This document shows, in pieces, positions 17,005 through 25,302 of a stretch of 64,000 nt of DNA. Under the pieces are notes generated by a model. It had not been told where the DNA came from, did not search any database, and saw nothing but the letters and a program-made list of their open reading frames with translations. Source of the stretch: Avibacterium volantium_A (GTDB lineage: Bacteria > Pseudomonadota > Gammaproteobacteria > Enterobacterales > Pasteurellaceae); the NCBI RefSeq assembly GCF_049366555.1, contig NZ_JBMMGT010000003.1, positions 46,327-110,326 of the forward strand, given 5' to 3'. The position numbers and the translations under genes were made by a program. The stretch's first letter is position 1, and every line of letters begins with the position of its first letter.

Positions 17005-17814
17005 ATGTGGTTTGCCGTTGTTTCAATTTTTTTATATTTAATTAGCATTCTTCTCATTACCCCGATGTTGTTGAAAGCCCATTCGGGCGAACAAACCAAA
17101 AAACCGAATAAAACATTGTTTTTTTGCACCGCACTTTTGGCGATTATTACCCACGGCATTAGCCTTGCGCCGTTGTTTTCCCATTGGGCGAATGAGCAAA
17201 CCTTCACCTTAATGGACATCAGTTCCTTGCTAAGTGTGATCGTGGCAGCTTTAGCAACTTTTGCCATTGGTTTTCGGGTGAATACGCTATGGTTTTTATT
17301 GCCGATTGTCTATTGCCTCGCCATTATCAATTTGATTTTACAAACATTTTTACCTTTTTCTATCGTGCAACATTTGATCCACAATGTGGGCTTATTCCTA
17401 CATATCGGCTTGGCGCTGTTGGCCTATGCTGTTTGTTTTATTGCTACTTTATATGCCGTGCAGTTGTGGTGGATTGACCGCAATCTTAAAAGTAAAAAAC
17501 TAGCGTTATCGCCAATTATTCCGCCATTAATGACGGTGGAACGCCATTTTTTCCGCTTAATGCTAAGTGGTGAAGTGTTGCTGACCTTAACGCTAATTTC
17601 TGGTGCGATTTATTTGCCTGATTTCTTTGGCGTGCAAAATGTACAAAAAGCCATCTTTTCGTTCCTTGCGTGGCTGGTGCTAGGTGTCGCATTAATCGGG
17701 CATTGGAAATGGCATTGGCGTGGAAAAAAGGTGATTATTTATAGCATTTCAGGTATGATTTTGCTTTCGATTGCCTATTTTGGCAGCCGAGTTGCGTTTG
17801 GGCTAGGGCTTTAA
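17005..17814 (+). CDS. ypjD: YpjD/CcsA-type inner membrane protein
   Basis: A 269-residue membrane protein of the cytochrome c assembly (CcsA/HemX-like) family with about eight hydrophobic helices. It lacks an obvious WWD-rich haem-handling motif, so a haem role is not shown. Position next to ffh and before the DUF21/CBS protein matches E. coli ypjD-yfjD and is the best support for the symbol. A DNA uptake sequence lies within codons 43-46. Confidence 0.8.
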   Translation: MWFAVVSIFLYLISILLITPMLLKAHSGEQTKKPNKTLFFCTALLAIITHGISLAPLFSHWANEQTFTLMDISSLLSVIVAALATFAIGFRVNTLWFLLPIVYCLAIINLILQTFLPFSIVQHLIHNVGLFLHIGLALLAYAVCFIATLYAVQLWWIDRNLKSKKLALSPIIPPLMTVERHFFRLMLSGEVLLTLTLISGAIYLPDFFGVQNVQKAIFSFLAWLVLGVALIGHWKWHWRGKKVIIYSISGMILLSIAYFGSRVAFGLGL

Positions 17815-17857
17815 TTTCGGCCACCCAAGAACGATGGTTTTATAAAAGGACTTGATT

Positions 17858-19138
17858 TTGGATAGTATTCCCCTTAGTACGTTATTTATCACTTTAATTA
17901 TTTTACTCATTTTATCCGCCTATTTTTCCAGTTCAGAAACAGGCTTGCTTTCCGCCAACCGCTATCGTATGCGCTTTTTAGCCGAAAAAGGGCATAAAGG
18001 GGCGAAAAAAGCAGAAAAACTTTTGAAAAAAACAGATATTTTACTTAGTCTGATTCTTATCTGTAATAACCTTGTTAATATTTCTGCCTCTGCCATTGCT
18101 ACCATTATTGGTATGCGTTTATATGGCGATATGGGCGTGGCGATTGCCACAGGGGCATTAACTTTCGCAATGTTGATCTTTGCGGAAATTTTCCCGAAAA
18201 CCATTGCCGCACTTTATCCTGAAAAAGTGGCTTTTTTATCAAGCCATATTCTCACCCCATTGCTGAAAATTTTTAGTCCGATTGTGTTCTTAATGAACCT
18301 GATTATTTGTGGCTTGATGAAATTATTCCGCGTGAAAAATGAGCAAAAAACCAGTTCCTTAAGCACAGAAGAATTACGCGCCATTGTGAATCAATCGGGG
18401 CATTTCATTCCTTCCGCTCACCAAGAAATGTTGCTTTCTATTTTGGATTTAGAAAAAGTTACCGTGGACGACATTATGGTGCCGCGCAACGACATTGGCG
18501 GGATCGACATTGACGATGATTGGAAAGCCATTATGCGTCAGCTCAACCATTCGGCGCACAGTAAAGTGGTGTTGTACAAAGAGAGTATGGACGAAAATGT
18601 GCTAGGCATTTTGCGTGTGCGCGAAGCCTATCGCTTAATGCTAGATAAAAATGAATTCACTAAAGAAACCTTGATCCGCGCGGTGGACGAAGCCTATTTT
18701 ATCCCTGAAGGCACGCCGCTTAATGCGCAATTATTGAATTTCCGCAGCAAAAAAGAGCGTATTGGCTTGGTAGTGGACGAATATGGCGACATCAAAGGCT
18801 TGGTCACCTTGGAAGATATTTTGGAAGAAATCGTGGGCGAATTTACCACCTCAACCGCCCCGTCCATTGATGAAGAAGTTACCCAGCAATCTGACGGCTC
18901 AATGATCATTGAAGGCTCTGCCAATATTCGTGATCTGAACAAATTGTTTGACTGGCATTTAGACACAGACGAAGCGCGCACTTTCAACGGATTAATTTTA
19001 GAGCATTTGGAAGAAATCCCCGAAGAAGGCACGGAATGTGAAATCAACGGCTTAAAAATCACCATTTTAGAAGTGGCGGATAATATGGTGAAACAAGCAA
19101 AAGTAGAAAAAATTTCACCAACAAAACAGCCAGAATAA
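17858..19138 (+). CDS. yfjD: YfjD/CorC-family CBS-domain membrane protein
   Basis: HlyC/CorC (UPF0053) family protein of 426 residues, related to proteins involved in Mg2+/Co2+ handling. Order: DUF21 membrane domain (about 1-180, with SSETGLLSANRYR), a CBS pair (about 195-330, VDDIMVPRNDI and GLVTLEDILEEIVGEF) and the CorC_HlyC C-terminal domain. I chose TTG 17858: AAGGA then lies seven bases upstream and the N-terminus lines up with E. coli YfjD. The TTG at 17852 would leave only one base. It is 43 bp after ypjD. Confidence 0.85.
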   Translation: MDSIPLSTLFITLIILLILSAYFSSSETGLLSANRYRMRFLAEKGHKGAKKAEKLLKKTDILLSLILICNNLVNISASAIATIIGMRLYGDMGVAIATGALTFAMLIFAEIFPKTIAALYPEKVAFLSSHILTPLLKIFSPIVFLMNLIICGLMKLFRVKNEQKTSSLSTEELRAIVNQSGHFIPSAHQEMLLSILDLEKVTVDDIMVPRNDIGGIDIDDDWKAIMRQLNHSAHSKVVLYKESMDENVLGILRVREAYRLMLDKNEFTKETLIRAVDEAYFIPEGTPLNAQLLNFRSKKERIGLVVDEYGDIKGLVTLEDILEEIVGEFTTSTAPSIDEEVTQQSDGSMIIEGSANIRDLNKLFDWHLDTDEARTFNGLILEHLEEIPEEGTECEINGLKITILEVADNMVKQAKVEKISPTKQPE

Positions 19139-19163
19139 AAGGTTTTTCCTATCCTAAAATCAC

Positions 19164-19199
19164 AAAGACGAAAGGTGGCTTGCCTTTCGTCTTTTTCTT
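19164..19199 (+). terminator. yfjD terminator
   Basis: AAAGACGAAAGG (19164-19175) pairs with CCTTTCGTCTTT (19183-19194) and is followed by TTCTTTTG. Confidence 0.85.
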
Positions 19200-19360
19200 T
19201 TGTCTTTCATTTACTTTTCGTCTTTAAACATTATCTAATTTATTTCACGAAGTGCGGTGCTTTTTTACAAAATTTTTCTTAATTTTTAACGATCTTCTTC
19301 CTGTTTCAGAAATTTTTATTTTTTGAATTTTAAGTTATTGACTATAAATGCAAAAGCAAA

Positions 19361-19375
19361 CAATAATAATTCTCA
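19361..19375. promoter_or_regulatory. Fur-like box upstream of the TonB-dependent receptor
   Basis: CAATAATAATTCTCA matches 11 of 14 positions of the Fur 7-1-7 palindrome TGATAAT-N-ATTATCA. It lies about 42 bp before the receptor ATG. A second site of equal quality precedes exbB at 21554-21568. Confidence 0.5.
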
Positions 19376-19409
19376 ACAATTTGACAATATGAAATAAAGG
19401 AAGTTCATT

Positions 19410-21461
19410 ATGAAAAAAGCAAAATTTGTTCTTTTACCTCTCGCTACGCTTGTTGCTACGGCGGTACAAGCGGAAAGCCTCGGCGTGATTGATGTCATCA
19501 CAGAAAATACGGGTGCGAAGAGCAAAACTAATGTTGTTACCCTAAAACAAATGGAACGCAGCACCGAAACGGATTTGCGTGGTTTATTATTTGATGAGCC
19601 AGCCATCAATTTCGGTGGCGGAAATGGTGGGACATCACAATGGGTAACTATTCGTGGTATGGGACAAGATCAAATTGATTTCAAAGTGGACAACACTTAT
19701 TCCGACACCCAAGCTTTTCACCACGAAGGGCGTTTCTTGCTTGATCCTGCGTTAATCAAACGTATTGATGTACAAAAAGGGGCAGGCTCAGCCAGTGCTG
19801 GGATTGGGGCGACCAGTGGTTCGATCATCGCCACCACTGTTGATGCGCAGGATCTCTTAAGAGAAGGGCAAAACTTTGGCTTTAAACTGACCGCAGGGGT
19901 TCGTAGCAATAAAGGTAACACCCAAGGTATGAGCGTTTATGGCAAAGTAGGCGCATTTGATGCTTTGCTTTCTGGTAACTGGAATCACAAAGAAAATTAC
20001 AAAGGCGGTAAAGGCTATCAAAACCTTAACGGCTCAGACATTGTACAAAACAGTGCCTTAGGTGAGCGTGGTTTATTAGCCAAACTCGGTTGGGATATTA
20101 CTGAAAATCAACGTGTGGTATTAAGTCATCGCCAAGAGCGCTATTACGGCGTAAGAGCATTGCGTGAAGAATTTGATTTTACCAATTCTTATATTTCTAC
20201 ATCACGCTTATCACCAGAGCAACGCAATAAGGGTTACAGCTTAAGTTCCGTTTATGCTGGGAAAGACAGACGTGGCAATGATTCTTACTATGTCCTCGAT
20301 CAAAACGGTAACTATGTGGTGAATGAAGATAACAACAATCCACGTTACCGCACCACCACGCAAGATACTACCAATTTAGAGTGGACAGGTAAAAATATGG
20401 GCTTTATTACCGAGGCCAACGCCAATGTTTATCACACCAAACGTGTGCGTAAAGAACCTACAGGGCAAACCCGTATTCTTACCACTGGGGCAAACTTAAA
20501 TTTAGACAGCGCTATTGGTGAAAATCACCTTGTGAAATACGGCGTAAACTATCGTAAACAAGTGGGAAAACCTAACCAACTGGCAGTGGGGGCTCATAAT
20601 CAGCGTAAAGACGATTTAGGCTTTTATGTAGAGGGTATTTGGGGAATTGGTTCCGTTACACTCACTACGGGAGCCCGTTACGATTACTTTGAATTTAAAG
20701 CCTCCGATGGTAAAAAAGCTAGCCACGGGCATTTCAACCCAAGTGCGGGCTTAATTTGGCAAGTTTCTGATGATTTAAGCCTGAATACCAGCTTGAACTA
20801 TGCAAGCCGCAGCCCTCGTTTATATGAAGTGGTTATTGCAGGTTCTGGCACGATTAGCGTGGATAGCAATATCCGTGCAGAACAAGCACGCAATGCAGAA
20901 ATTGGCTTTAACTACGATCTGAACGACAGCTTCTCATTAAACGGAAGTTACTTCTGGCAAAAAGTGAAAGATGCGATGTCGTTAAAAAATAAGGTCATTT
21001 ACAACGGCGCATTATTGCGTAACCAAGGTTATGAATTGGGGGCAACCTATAAACAAGCGGGCTGGAAGCTCCACCTTGGCGTTGCTGAAAGTAAGCCAGA
21101 AGTTTATGGTAATGTGGCGGACAACACCGTGTTTGCCGTGGCAACAGGGCGGACTTGGACGACTGAGGTTTCCTATAAATTTGACCAACCTAATCTTGAA
21201 ATCGGTTGGAAAGGACGTTTTGTTGAAGGTGAAACGGGAACACCAAGCCGAGGTTCAGGATTTGGAACAAGCGTAAAACAGTCGGGTTACGGTGTGAATG
21301 ATATTTTTGCAAGCTGGGAGGCAAATGAAAATCTCACCATTAATGTTGCGGTGGATAACGTGTTCAACAAGAACTACAAAAGCCACAGCCAACGCGCAGG
21401 GGTAAACAGCCTAACTGGTGCAGGGCGTGATTTCCGAATGAATGTGAGTTACACATTCTAA
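19410..21461 (+). CDS. TonB-dependent outer membrane receptor (FrpB/FetA-like)
   Basis: A 683-residue outer-membrane active transporter. It has a Sec signal peptide ending near VQAES, a plug domain (about 30-150) and a 22-strand-type barrel ending in the aromatic FRMNVSYTF. The plug segment FHHEGRFLLDPALIKRIDVQKG and TVDAQDLLREGQNFG resemble the neisserial FrpB/FetA branch, which handles ferric siderophores or haem. Substrate cannot be fixed from the sequence. A Fur-like box upstream and exbB-exbD-tonB downstream suggest iron supply. AAAGGAAG lies before the ATG. Confidence 0.9.
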   Translation: MKKAKFVLLPLATLVATAVQAESLGVIDVITENTGAKSKTNVVTLKQMERSTETDLRGLLFDEPAINFGGGNGGTSQWVTIRGMGQDQIDFKVDNTYSDTQAFHHEGRFLLDPALIKRIDVQKGAGSASAGIGATSGSIIATTVDAQDLLREGQNFGFKLTAGVRSNKGNTQGMSVYGKVGAFDALLSGNWNHKENYKGGKGYQNLNGSDIVQNSALGERGLLAKLGWDITENQRVVLSHRQERYYGVRALREEFDFTNSYISTSRLSPEQRNKGYSLSSVYAGKDRRGNDSYYVLDQNGNYVVNEDNNNPRYRTTTQDTTNLEWTGKNMGFITEANANVYHTKRVRKEPTGQTRILTTGANLNLDSAIGENHLVKYGVNYRKQVGKPNQLAVGAHNQRKDDLGFYVEGIWGIGSVTLTTGARYDYFEFKASDGKKASHGHFNPSAGLIWQVSDDLSLNTSLNYASRSPRLYEVVIAGSGTISVDSNIRAEQARNAEIGFNYDLNDSFSLNGSYFWQKVKDAMSLKNKVIYNGALLRNQGYELGATYKQAGWKLHLGVAESKPEVYGNVADNTVFAVATGRTWTTEVSYKFDQPNLEIGWKGRFVEGETGTPSRGSGFGTSVKQSGYGVNDIFASWEANENLTINVAVDNVFNKNYKSHSQRAGVNSLTGAGRDFRMNVSYTF

Positions 21462-21473
21462 ATGTGAAAAAAC

Positions 21474-21505
21474 AAAGTGCGGTGATTTTTCACCGCATTT
21501 TTTGT
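21474..21505 (+). terminator. receptor terminator made from one intact and one decayed uptake sequence
   Basis: AAGTGCGGTGA pairs with TCACCGCATTT around a TTTT loop, and T6 follows. The left arm has an intact uptake core. The right arm has ACCGCATTT in place of ACCGCACTT, which keeps a G-U pair in the RNA but breaks the uptake core. Confidence 0.75.
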
Positions 21506-21553
21506 TTGTGCTTTGACCGCAAATTTTTAATTTGCTACAATTTGCAACCTAAT

Positions 21554-21568
21554 TGAAATTCATTCTCA
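21554..21568. promoter_or_regulatory. Fur-like box upstream of exbB
   Basis: TGAAATTCATTCTCA matches 11 of 14 positions of TGATAAT-N-ATTATCA. It lies 58 bp before the exbB ATG and suggests iron-repressed expression of exbB-exbD-tonB. Confidence 0.55.
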
Positions 21569-21626
21569 ATAACAATTAAGGGCAATTTGCCTCGTTTTAT
21601 TTGAAGTCAGCGTTAAGGATTTCTCA

Positions 21627-22073
21627 ATGCCGCAATTATTCGCATTTTTACAACATTATGTTGATTACATTATTTTAGGTTTACTCGGTTTAATGAGCTT
21701 TATTATGGTATGGTTCGTGATTGAACGCTTTATCTTTTTAAGCCGTGTGAATGTTTCGCACTACACCAATATCCACGAGTTAGACATTGATCTCAACCGT
21801 AACCTAACTATTATTTCCACCATTGGCTCAAATGCCCCTTATGTGGGTTTATTGGGTACAGTTATCGGGATTTTATTAACTTTCTATGAATTAGGAAATT
21901 CAGGTGGGGACATTGATGCCGCTGCCATTATGCTTAACCTTTCCCTCGCCTTAAAAGCCACGGCGGTGGGGATTTTAGTTGCCATTCCATCAATGGTGTT
22001 TTACAACGGCTTGCAACGCAAAGTGGAAGTCAATCGCCTAAAATGGAAAGCCTTAAACGGACAAAAAATCTAG
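21627..22073 (+). CDS. exbB: TonB-complex proton channel subunit ExbB
   Basis: ExbB of 148 residues, a MotA/TolQ/ExbB-family inner-membrane protein that forms the proton-driven motor with ExbD. The conserved stretch TIGSNAPYVGLLGTVIGILLTF and a second pair of helices (LSLALKATAVGILVAIPSMVFYN) are present. It is shorter than E. coli ExbB (244), as in Haemophilus. AAGGA lies before the ATG. First gene of the exbB-exbD-tonB operon. Confidence 0.96.
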   Translation: MPQLFAFLQHYVDYIILGLLGLMSFIMVWFVIERFIFLSRVNVSHYTNIHELDIDLNRNLTIISTIGSNAPYVGLLGTVIGILLTFYELGNSGGDIDAAAIMLNLSLALKATAVGILVAIPSMVFYNGLQRKVEVNRLKWKALNGQKI

Positions 22074-22082
22074 GGGCATAAT

Positions 22083-22469
22083 GTGAAAAAGTTTGATGAA
22101 ATCAATATTATCCCTTTCATTGACATTATGTTAGTGTTGCTGGCGATTGTCTTAATCACCGCGTCTTTTATTTCGCAAGGCAAAATTCAAGTGAACGTGC
22201 CAAAAGCCAGTAGCACTGTGGCGTTTAAATCGGACGATTTAGCCAAATTATTAACCGTTACGGAAACAGGCGAAATCTTTTTTAATGATAAGCCGACAGA
22301 TTTAGCGCAAATGGAAAAAGAAGTGGCAAGCTGGGCGAAAGATCAAAAAGTAACCCTTAAAGTGGACGCCAAAGCTACCTTCCAAGATTTTGTTAGCCTG
22401 ACAGATTTAATGGCGAAAAATAACATCAAAAATGTTGCCATTGTTACAATGAAAGAAAAAGGCAAATAA
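22083..22469 (+). CDS. exbD: TonB-complex subunit ExbD
   Basis: ExbD/TolR-family protein of 128 residues with one N-terminal membrane helix and a periplasmic domain. The key helix FDEINIIPFIDIMLVLLAIV contains the Asp that carries protons (FIDIML). The start is GTG; the overlapping ATG is followed at once by TGA. It lies 9 bp after exbB and directly abuts tonB. Confidence 0.95.
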   Translation: MKKFDEINIIPFIDIMLVLLAIVLITASFISQGKIQVNVPKASSTVAFKSDDLAKLLTVTETGEIFFNDKPTDLAQMEKEVASWAKDQKVTLKVDAKATFQDFVSLTDLMAKNNIKNVAIVTMKEKGK

Positions 22470-23234
22470 ATGGCAAATAAACATCGTTCTTGGTTCGGCT
22501 TCTTCTTTTCTCTCCTATTTCACGCCACCGTGATTGGGGCGATTGTCTATGCTGTAAAAGCCGACAGCAGCGCCAATGGCTATCAAGCAGACGTGATCGA
22601 CAATAGTATTTCAATGGAAATGCTAATGGGAATGACCGTTGAAGAACCAGAACCTGTTGCAGAACCTGAGCCAGAGCCAGTGGCAAAAGAAACGGTGCCC
22701 GATCCCATTGTAAAACCTGAACCGCCAAAACCGGAAAAGCCAAAAGAAATTAAGAAAGAAAAGCCAAAAGAGAAAAAGAAAGAAAAACCGAAAAAAGAGA
22801 AACCTCAACTCAAAGAGAAACCTTTGGCGAATAAGGCGCTTGAAAAAGGGGATCGCAATGTGAATTCTGAAGCGAAAATCACAGCGACAGCAACCAGCTT
22901 AGGTAAGGCAACGGTGAATAATCCAAACCTTGTTAGTAAAAGTGCTGGCTCTGATGTAAAGAATGCCTATATGGGCGCATTGCGTCGAGAAATAGAACGC
23001 CATAGACGCTACCCACAACGGGCTAAAATGATGCGTAAACAAGGGATAGCGACAGTGAGTTTTAATATTGCCGCTGATGGTTCGTTGAGTAATATTCAAC
23101 TCGCAAAATCCTCTGGTAATAATGATTTAGATAAAGCCGCCTTAGAGGCTGTAAACCGAACAAAATCTATCGGCGCAAGACCAGCAGGGCTTTCTTCTTC
23201 AATGACCGTGCCAATTCGGTTTAGTATTCAATAA
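22470..23234 (+). CDS. tonB: energy transducer TonB
   Basis: TonB of 254 residues, which links the ExbB-ExbD motor to outer-membrane receptors. The N-terminal helix has the SLLFH signature (SHLS-type His). A long Pro/Glu then Lys/Pro/Glu-rich linker spans about residues 55-125 (EPEPVAEPEPEP, then KPEKPKEIKKEKPKEKKKE). The C-terminal domain has RRYPQRAKMMRKQGIATVSF. The ATG follows the exbD stop with no gap, so translation is coupled. Confidence 0.96.
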   Translation: MANKHRSWFGFFFSLLFHATVIGAIVYAVKADSSANGYQADVIDNSISMEMLMGMTVEEPEPVAEPEPEPVAKETVPDPIVKPEPPKPEKPKEIKKEKPKEKKKEKPKKEKPQLKEKPLANKALEKGDRNVNSEAKITATATSLGKATVNNPNLVSKSAGSDVKNAYMGALRREIERHRRYPQRAKMMRKQGIATVSFNIAADGSLSNIQLAKSSGNNDLDKAALEAVNRTKSIGARPAGLSSSMTVPIRFSIQ

Positions 23235-23248
23235 AGTATAAAATATGA

Positions 23249-23287
23249 AGTGCGGTGGAAAAATTTTGAGTTTTTCCACCGCACTTT
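23249..23287. terminator. uptake-sequence pair terminator, tonB / ABC exporter
   Basis: AAGTGCGGTGGAAAAA and TTTTTCCACCGCACTT form a perfect 16-bp stem around a 7-nt loop, with TTCTTT after it. Each arm carries an intact uptake core. It serves two convergent genes. Confidence 0.85.
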
Positions 23288-23295
23288 TCTTTACC

Positions 23296-25092
23296 TTAAT
23301 TTTCCATCGGTTGGATTAATTTCCAGCTTTTATCTGGCTGAATTTGCAAATGCAATCTGTGATGTTTAAGTAAGGTGGAGCGATGTCCTACGCTGATTAT
23401 GGTGGTATTTGGCAATGTGCTTTTTAATAATTGATACATTGCGTCTTCCAATCCTTCGTCCATACTTGCCGTTGCTTCGTCAAGAAATGCAACCTGTGGC
23501 TTGTGTAATAATAAGCGGGCAAAGGCAAGGCGTTGTTGTTCGCCGAGAGAAAGCACGCGCGTCCAATCCTGTTCTTGCTCGAGCTTATTGGTTAAATGTC
23601 CTAAATTAACTTGTTGCATAATTTGTTGGATTGCAGCGAGATCGTAATCTTCACTTGCCATTGCAGGATAATAAAGGGCATCAATTAAGCGACCTTGTGG
23701 CAAATAAGGTTTTTGCGAAAGGAATAGGGCGCTGTGTTGTGGGCAGATTACGGTGCCTTCGGAATATTGCCAAAGCCCTGCTGCGGTGCGTAATAGCGTG
23801 GTTTTTCCAACCCCAGATTGCCCTTGAATTAGTACCCTTGTGCCTAGGGGAAAGGTGAGGTTTAAGTTTTCAATCAGGCTTTTTCCATCAGGGCGTTTTA
23901 TGGTGAGATTTTGGAATACCACTTCGCCTTGGCTATCTTGAAGCTGGGTTTTAGACGGTTGATTAACTGCGTTGATCGCACTATGAAAACCTGTTAAACG
24001 ATCAAGCACAGCACGGTAAGCTGCGAAATCATCATAAGAATTACGATAAAAAGAAAGGGATTCTTGCACTTTGCCGAAGGCTTGGGCAGTTTGCATTAAA
24101 TCACCGAGTTTGATTTGTTCACTGAAGTAGCGTCCCGCTTGAATAAGAAATGGGAAAATAACGGAGAGCTGTGAAACAGTTAAGTTAAAGCCAGATAATT
24201 TCAGGGTGCGGTAAACCAGTTGCCAGATGTTTCCAATAATTTTATTGAATTGTTTGAATAATAAGTGTTGTTCCATTTTTTCACCACGGTAGAAGGCAAT
24301 ACTTTCCGCATATTCTTTTAGGCGAATTAGGGAATAACGATAATTTGCGTTGAGCCTTTCATTAGCGAAATTGAGTTTAATTAATGGTCGTCCAATTCTA
24401 AAAGCAATCACACTGGTAATAAGCACATAAATAAACACTAAAAATACCATCATATGCGGGATTTCATAGCCCGCGATTTCCATTGGTCCTGATAAGTTCC
24501 ACAAAATCGCGGTGAATGCGATGAGTGAAACTGTGGAGGAAATCACGCCTGTAGCAAAACTGAGCGAACTGTTGATGTAAGATTCAATATCTTGCTGGAT
24601 TCGTTGATCGGGATTGTCTAGCTGATTGAGGCTATATAGGGTTTTATAATAGGCTTGGTTGGCTGTCCATTTTTCTACATAATGCCCATTGAGCCAAGTT
24701 CGCCATTGAATTTTGAAGCGTTGCGAAATGTAGTAGGTAAACAGCACATTCAACACGTGAACAGTGGCAAGCAAGGAAAATACGACCATTTGTTGCCAGA
24801 ATACGCTGACATTCATTTCCTGTAATGCGCTGTACATTGCGTTATACCAATTAGAAAACAAAACATCTAACCGCACGGCAACTAGATTAAAGAAGATGAT
24901 CACCCAAAAATAGCAGAGTGGTTTGAGGCTCTGTTTGGGGGAAAGGTAATTTTTAGCTAAAAGCCAAAATTGATGCGCCCAGCGAGTTGTTTTGACTAAA
25001 AGCGCTAAGATAAGGGAGAAGACAATGCTCGTAATCACGAGGCTTTGGATTATCCATAAAAATGAACTTAGTAATTCGTCTGACCAATTCAT
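23296..25092 (-). CDS. ABCD-type (YddA-like) ABC transporter, fused permease and ATPase
   Basis: Half-transporter of 598 residues. An N-terminal membrane domain of the SbmA/BacA-related ABC_membrane_2 type (about 1-340, with the conserved NPDQRIQQDIESYI) is fused to an ATPase domain. Walker A is GQSGVGKTTLL, the signature is LSLGEQQRLAFARLLL and Walker B is VAFLDEATASMD. The E. coli relative is YddA; substrate unknown. The gene is alone on the minus strand, convergent with tonB. GGAAA lies before the ATG. Confidence 0.85.
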   Translation of the reverse strand: MNWSDELLSSFLWIIQSLVITSIVFSLILALLVKTTRWAHQFWLLAKNYLSPKQSLKPLCYFWVIIFFNLVAVRLDVLFSNWYNAMYSALQEMNVSVFWQQMVVFSLLATVHVLNVLFTYYISQRFKIQWRTWLNGHYVEKWTANQAYYKTLYSLNQLDNPDQRIQQDIESYINSSLSFATGVISSTVSLIAFTAILWNLSGPMEIAGYEIPHMMVFLVFIYVLITSVIAFRIGRPLIKLNFANERLNANYRYSLIRLKEYAESIAFYRGEKMEQHLLFKQFNKIIGNIWQLVYRTLKLSGFNLTVSQLSVIFPFLIQAGRYFSEQIKLGDLMQTAQAFGKVQESLSFYRNSYDDFAAYRAVLDRLTGFHSAINAVNQPSKTQLQDSQGEVVFQNLTIKRPDGKSLIENLNLTFPLGTRVLIQGQSGVGKTTLLRTAAGLWQYSEGTVICPQHSALFLSQKPYLPQGRLIDALYYPAMASEDYDLAAIQQIMQQVNLGHLTNKLEQEQDWTRVLSLGEQQRLAFARLLLHKPQVAFLDEATASMDEGLEDAMYQLLKSTLPNTTIISVGHRSTLLKHHRLHLQIQPDKSWKLIQPMEN

Positions 25093-25264
25093 AATATTTC
25101 CGAGTAATGAGTTGATAGAAAAGAAAATAGTTAATCGTGTTGTTTAGATAGCAGAATGAGAAATTTGTTCAAAGATTGTTAAAGAAATTAATGCGGTAAG
25201 CAAGAAAAATGTGATGTAGATTAAACTTTTGGACTTTAATTCATTCTTTCTATCTGGAGATTGC

Positions 25265-25270
25265 TATAAT
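25265..25270 (+). promoter_or_regulatory. extended -10 box upstream of the yidE-like gene
   Basis: TGC-TATAAT is a perfect -10 hexamer with the extended TGn element, 33 bp before the start codon. No good -35 hexamer is visible. The 210-bp gap between this gene and the divergent ABC gene shows nothing else clear. Confidence 0.45.
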
Positions 25271-25302
25271 TTTTTTAGTTAAATTAAATTTTTGAGGTTG
25301 TT

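Noticed and set aside
19410..21461. Naming the receptor a haem receptor
   Set aside because: No clear FRAP/NPNL haem signature was found; the plug fits the broader FrpB/FetA branch, so the substrate is left open.
22444..22808. Minus-strand ORFs opposite tonB
   Set aside because: Low-complexity F/L/R and L/V-rich translations that mirror the Pro/Lys/Glu repeats of TonB.
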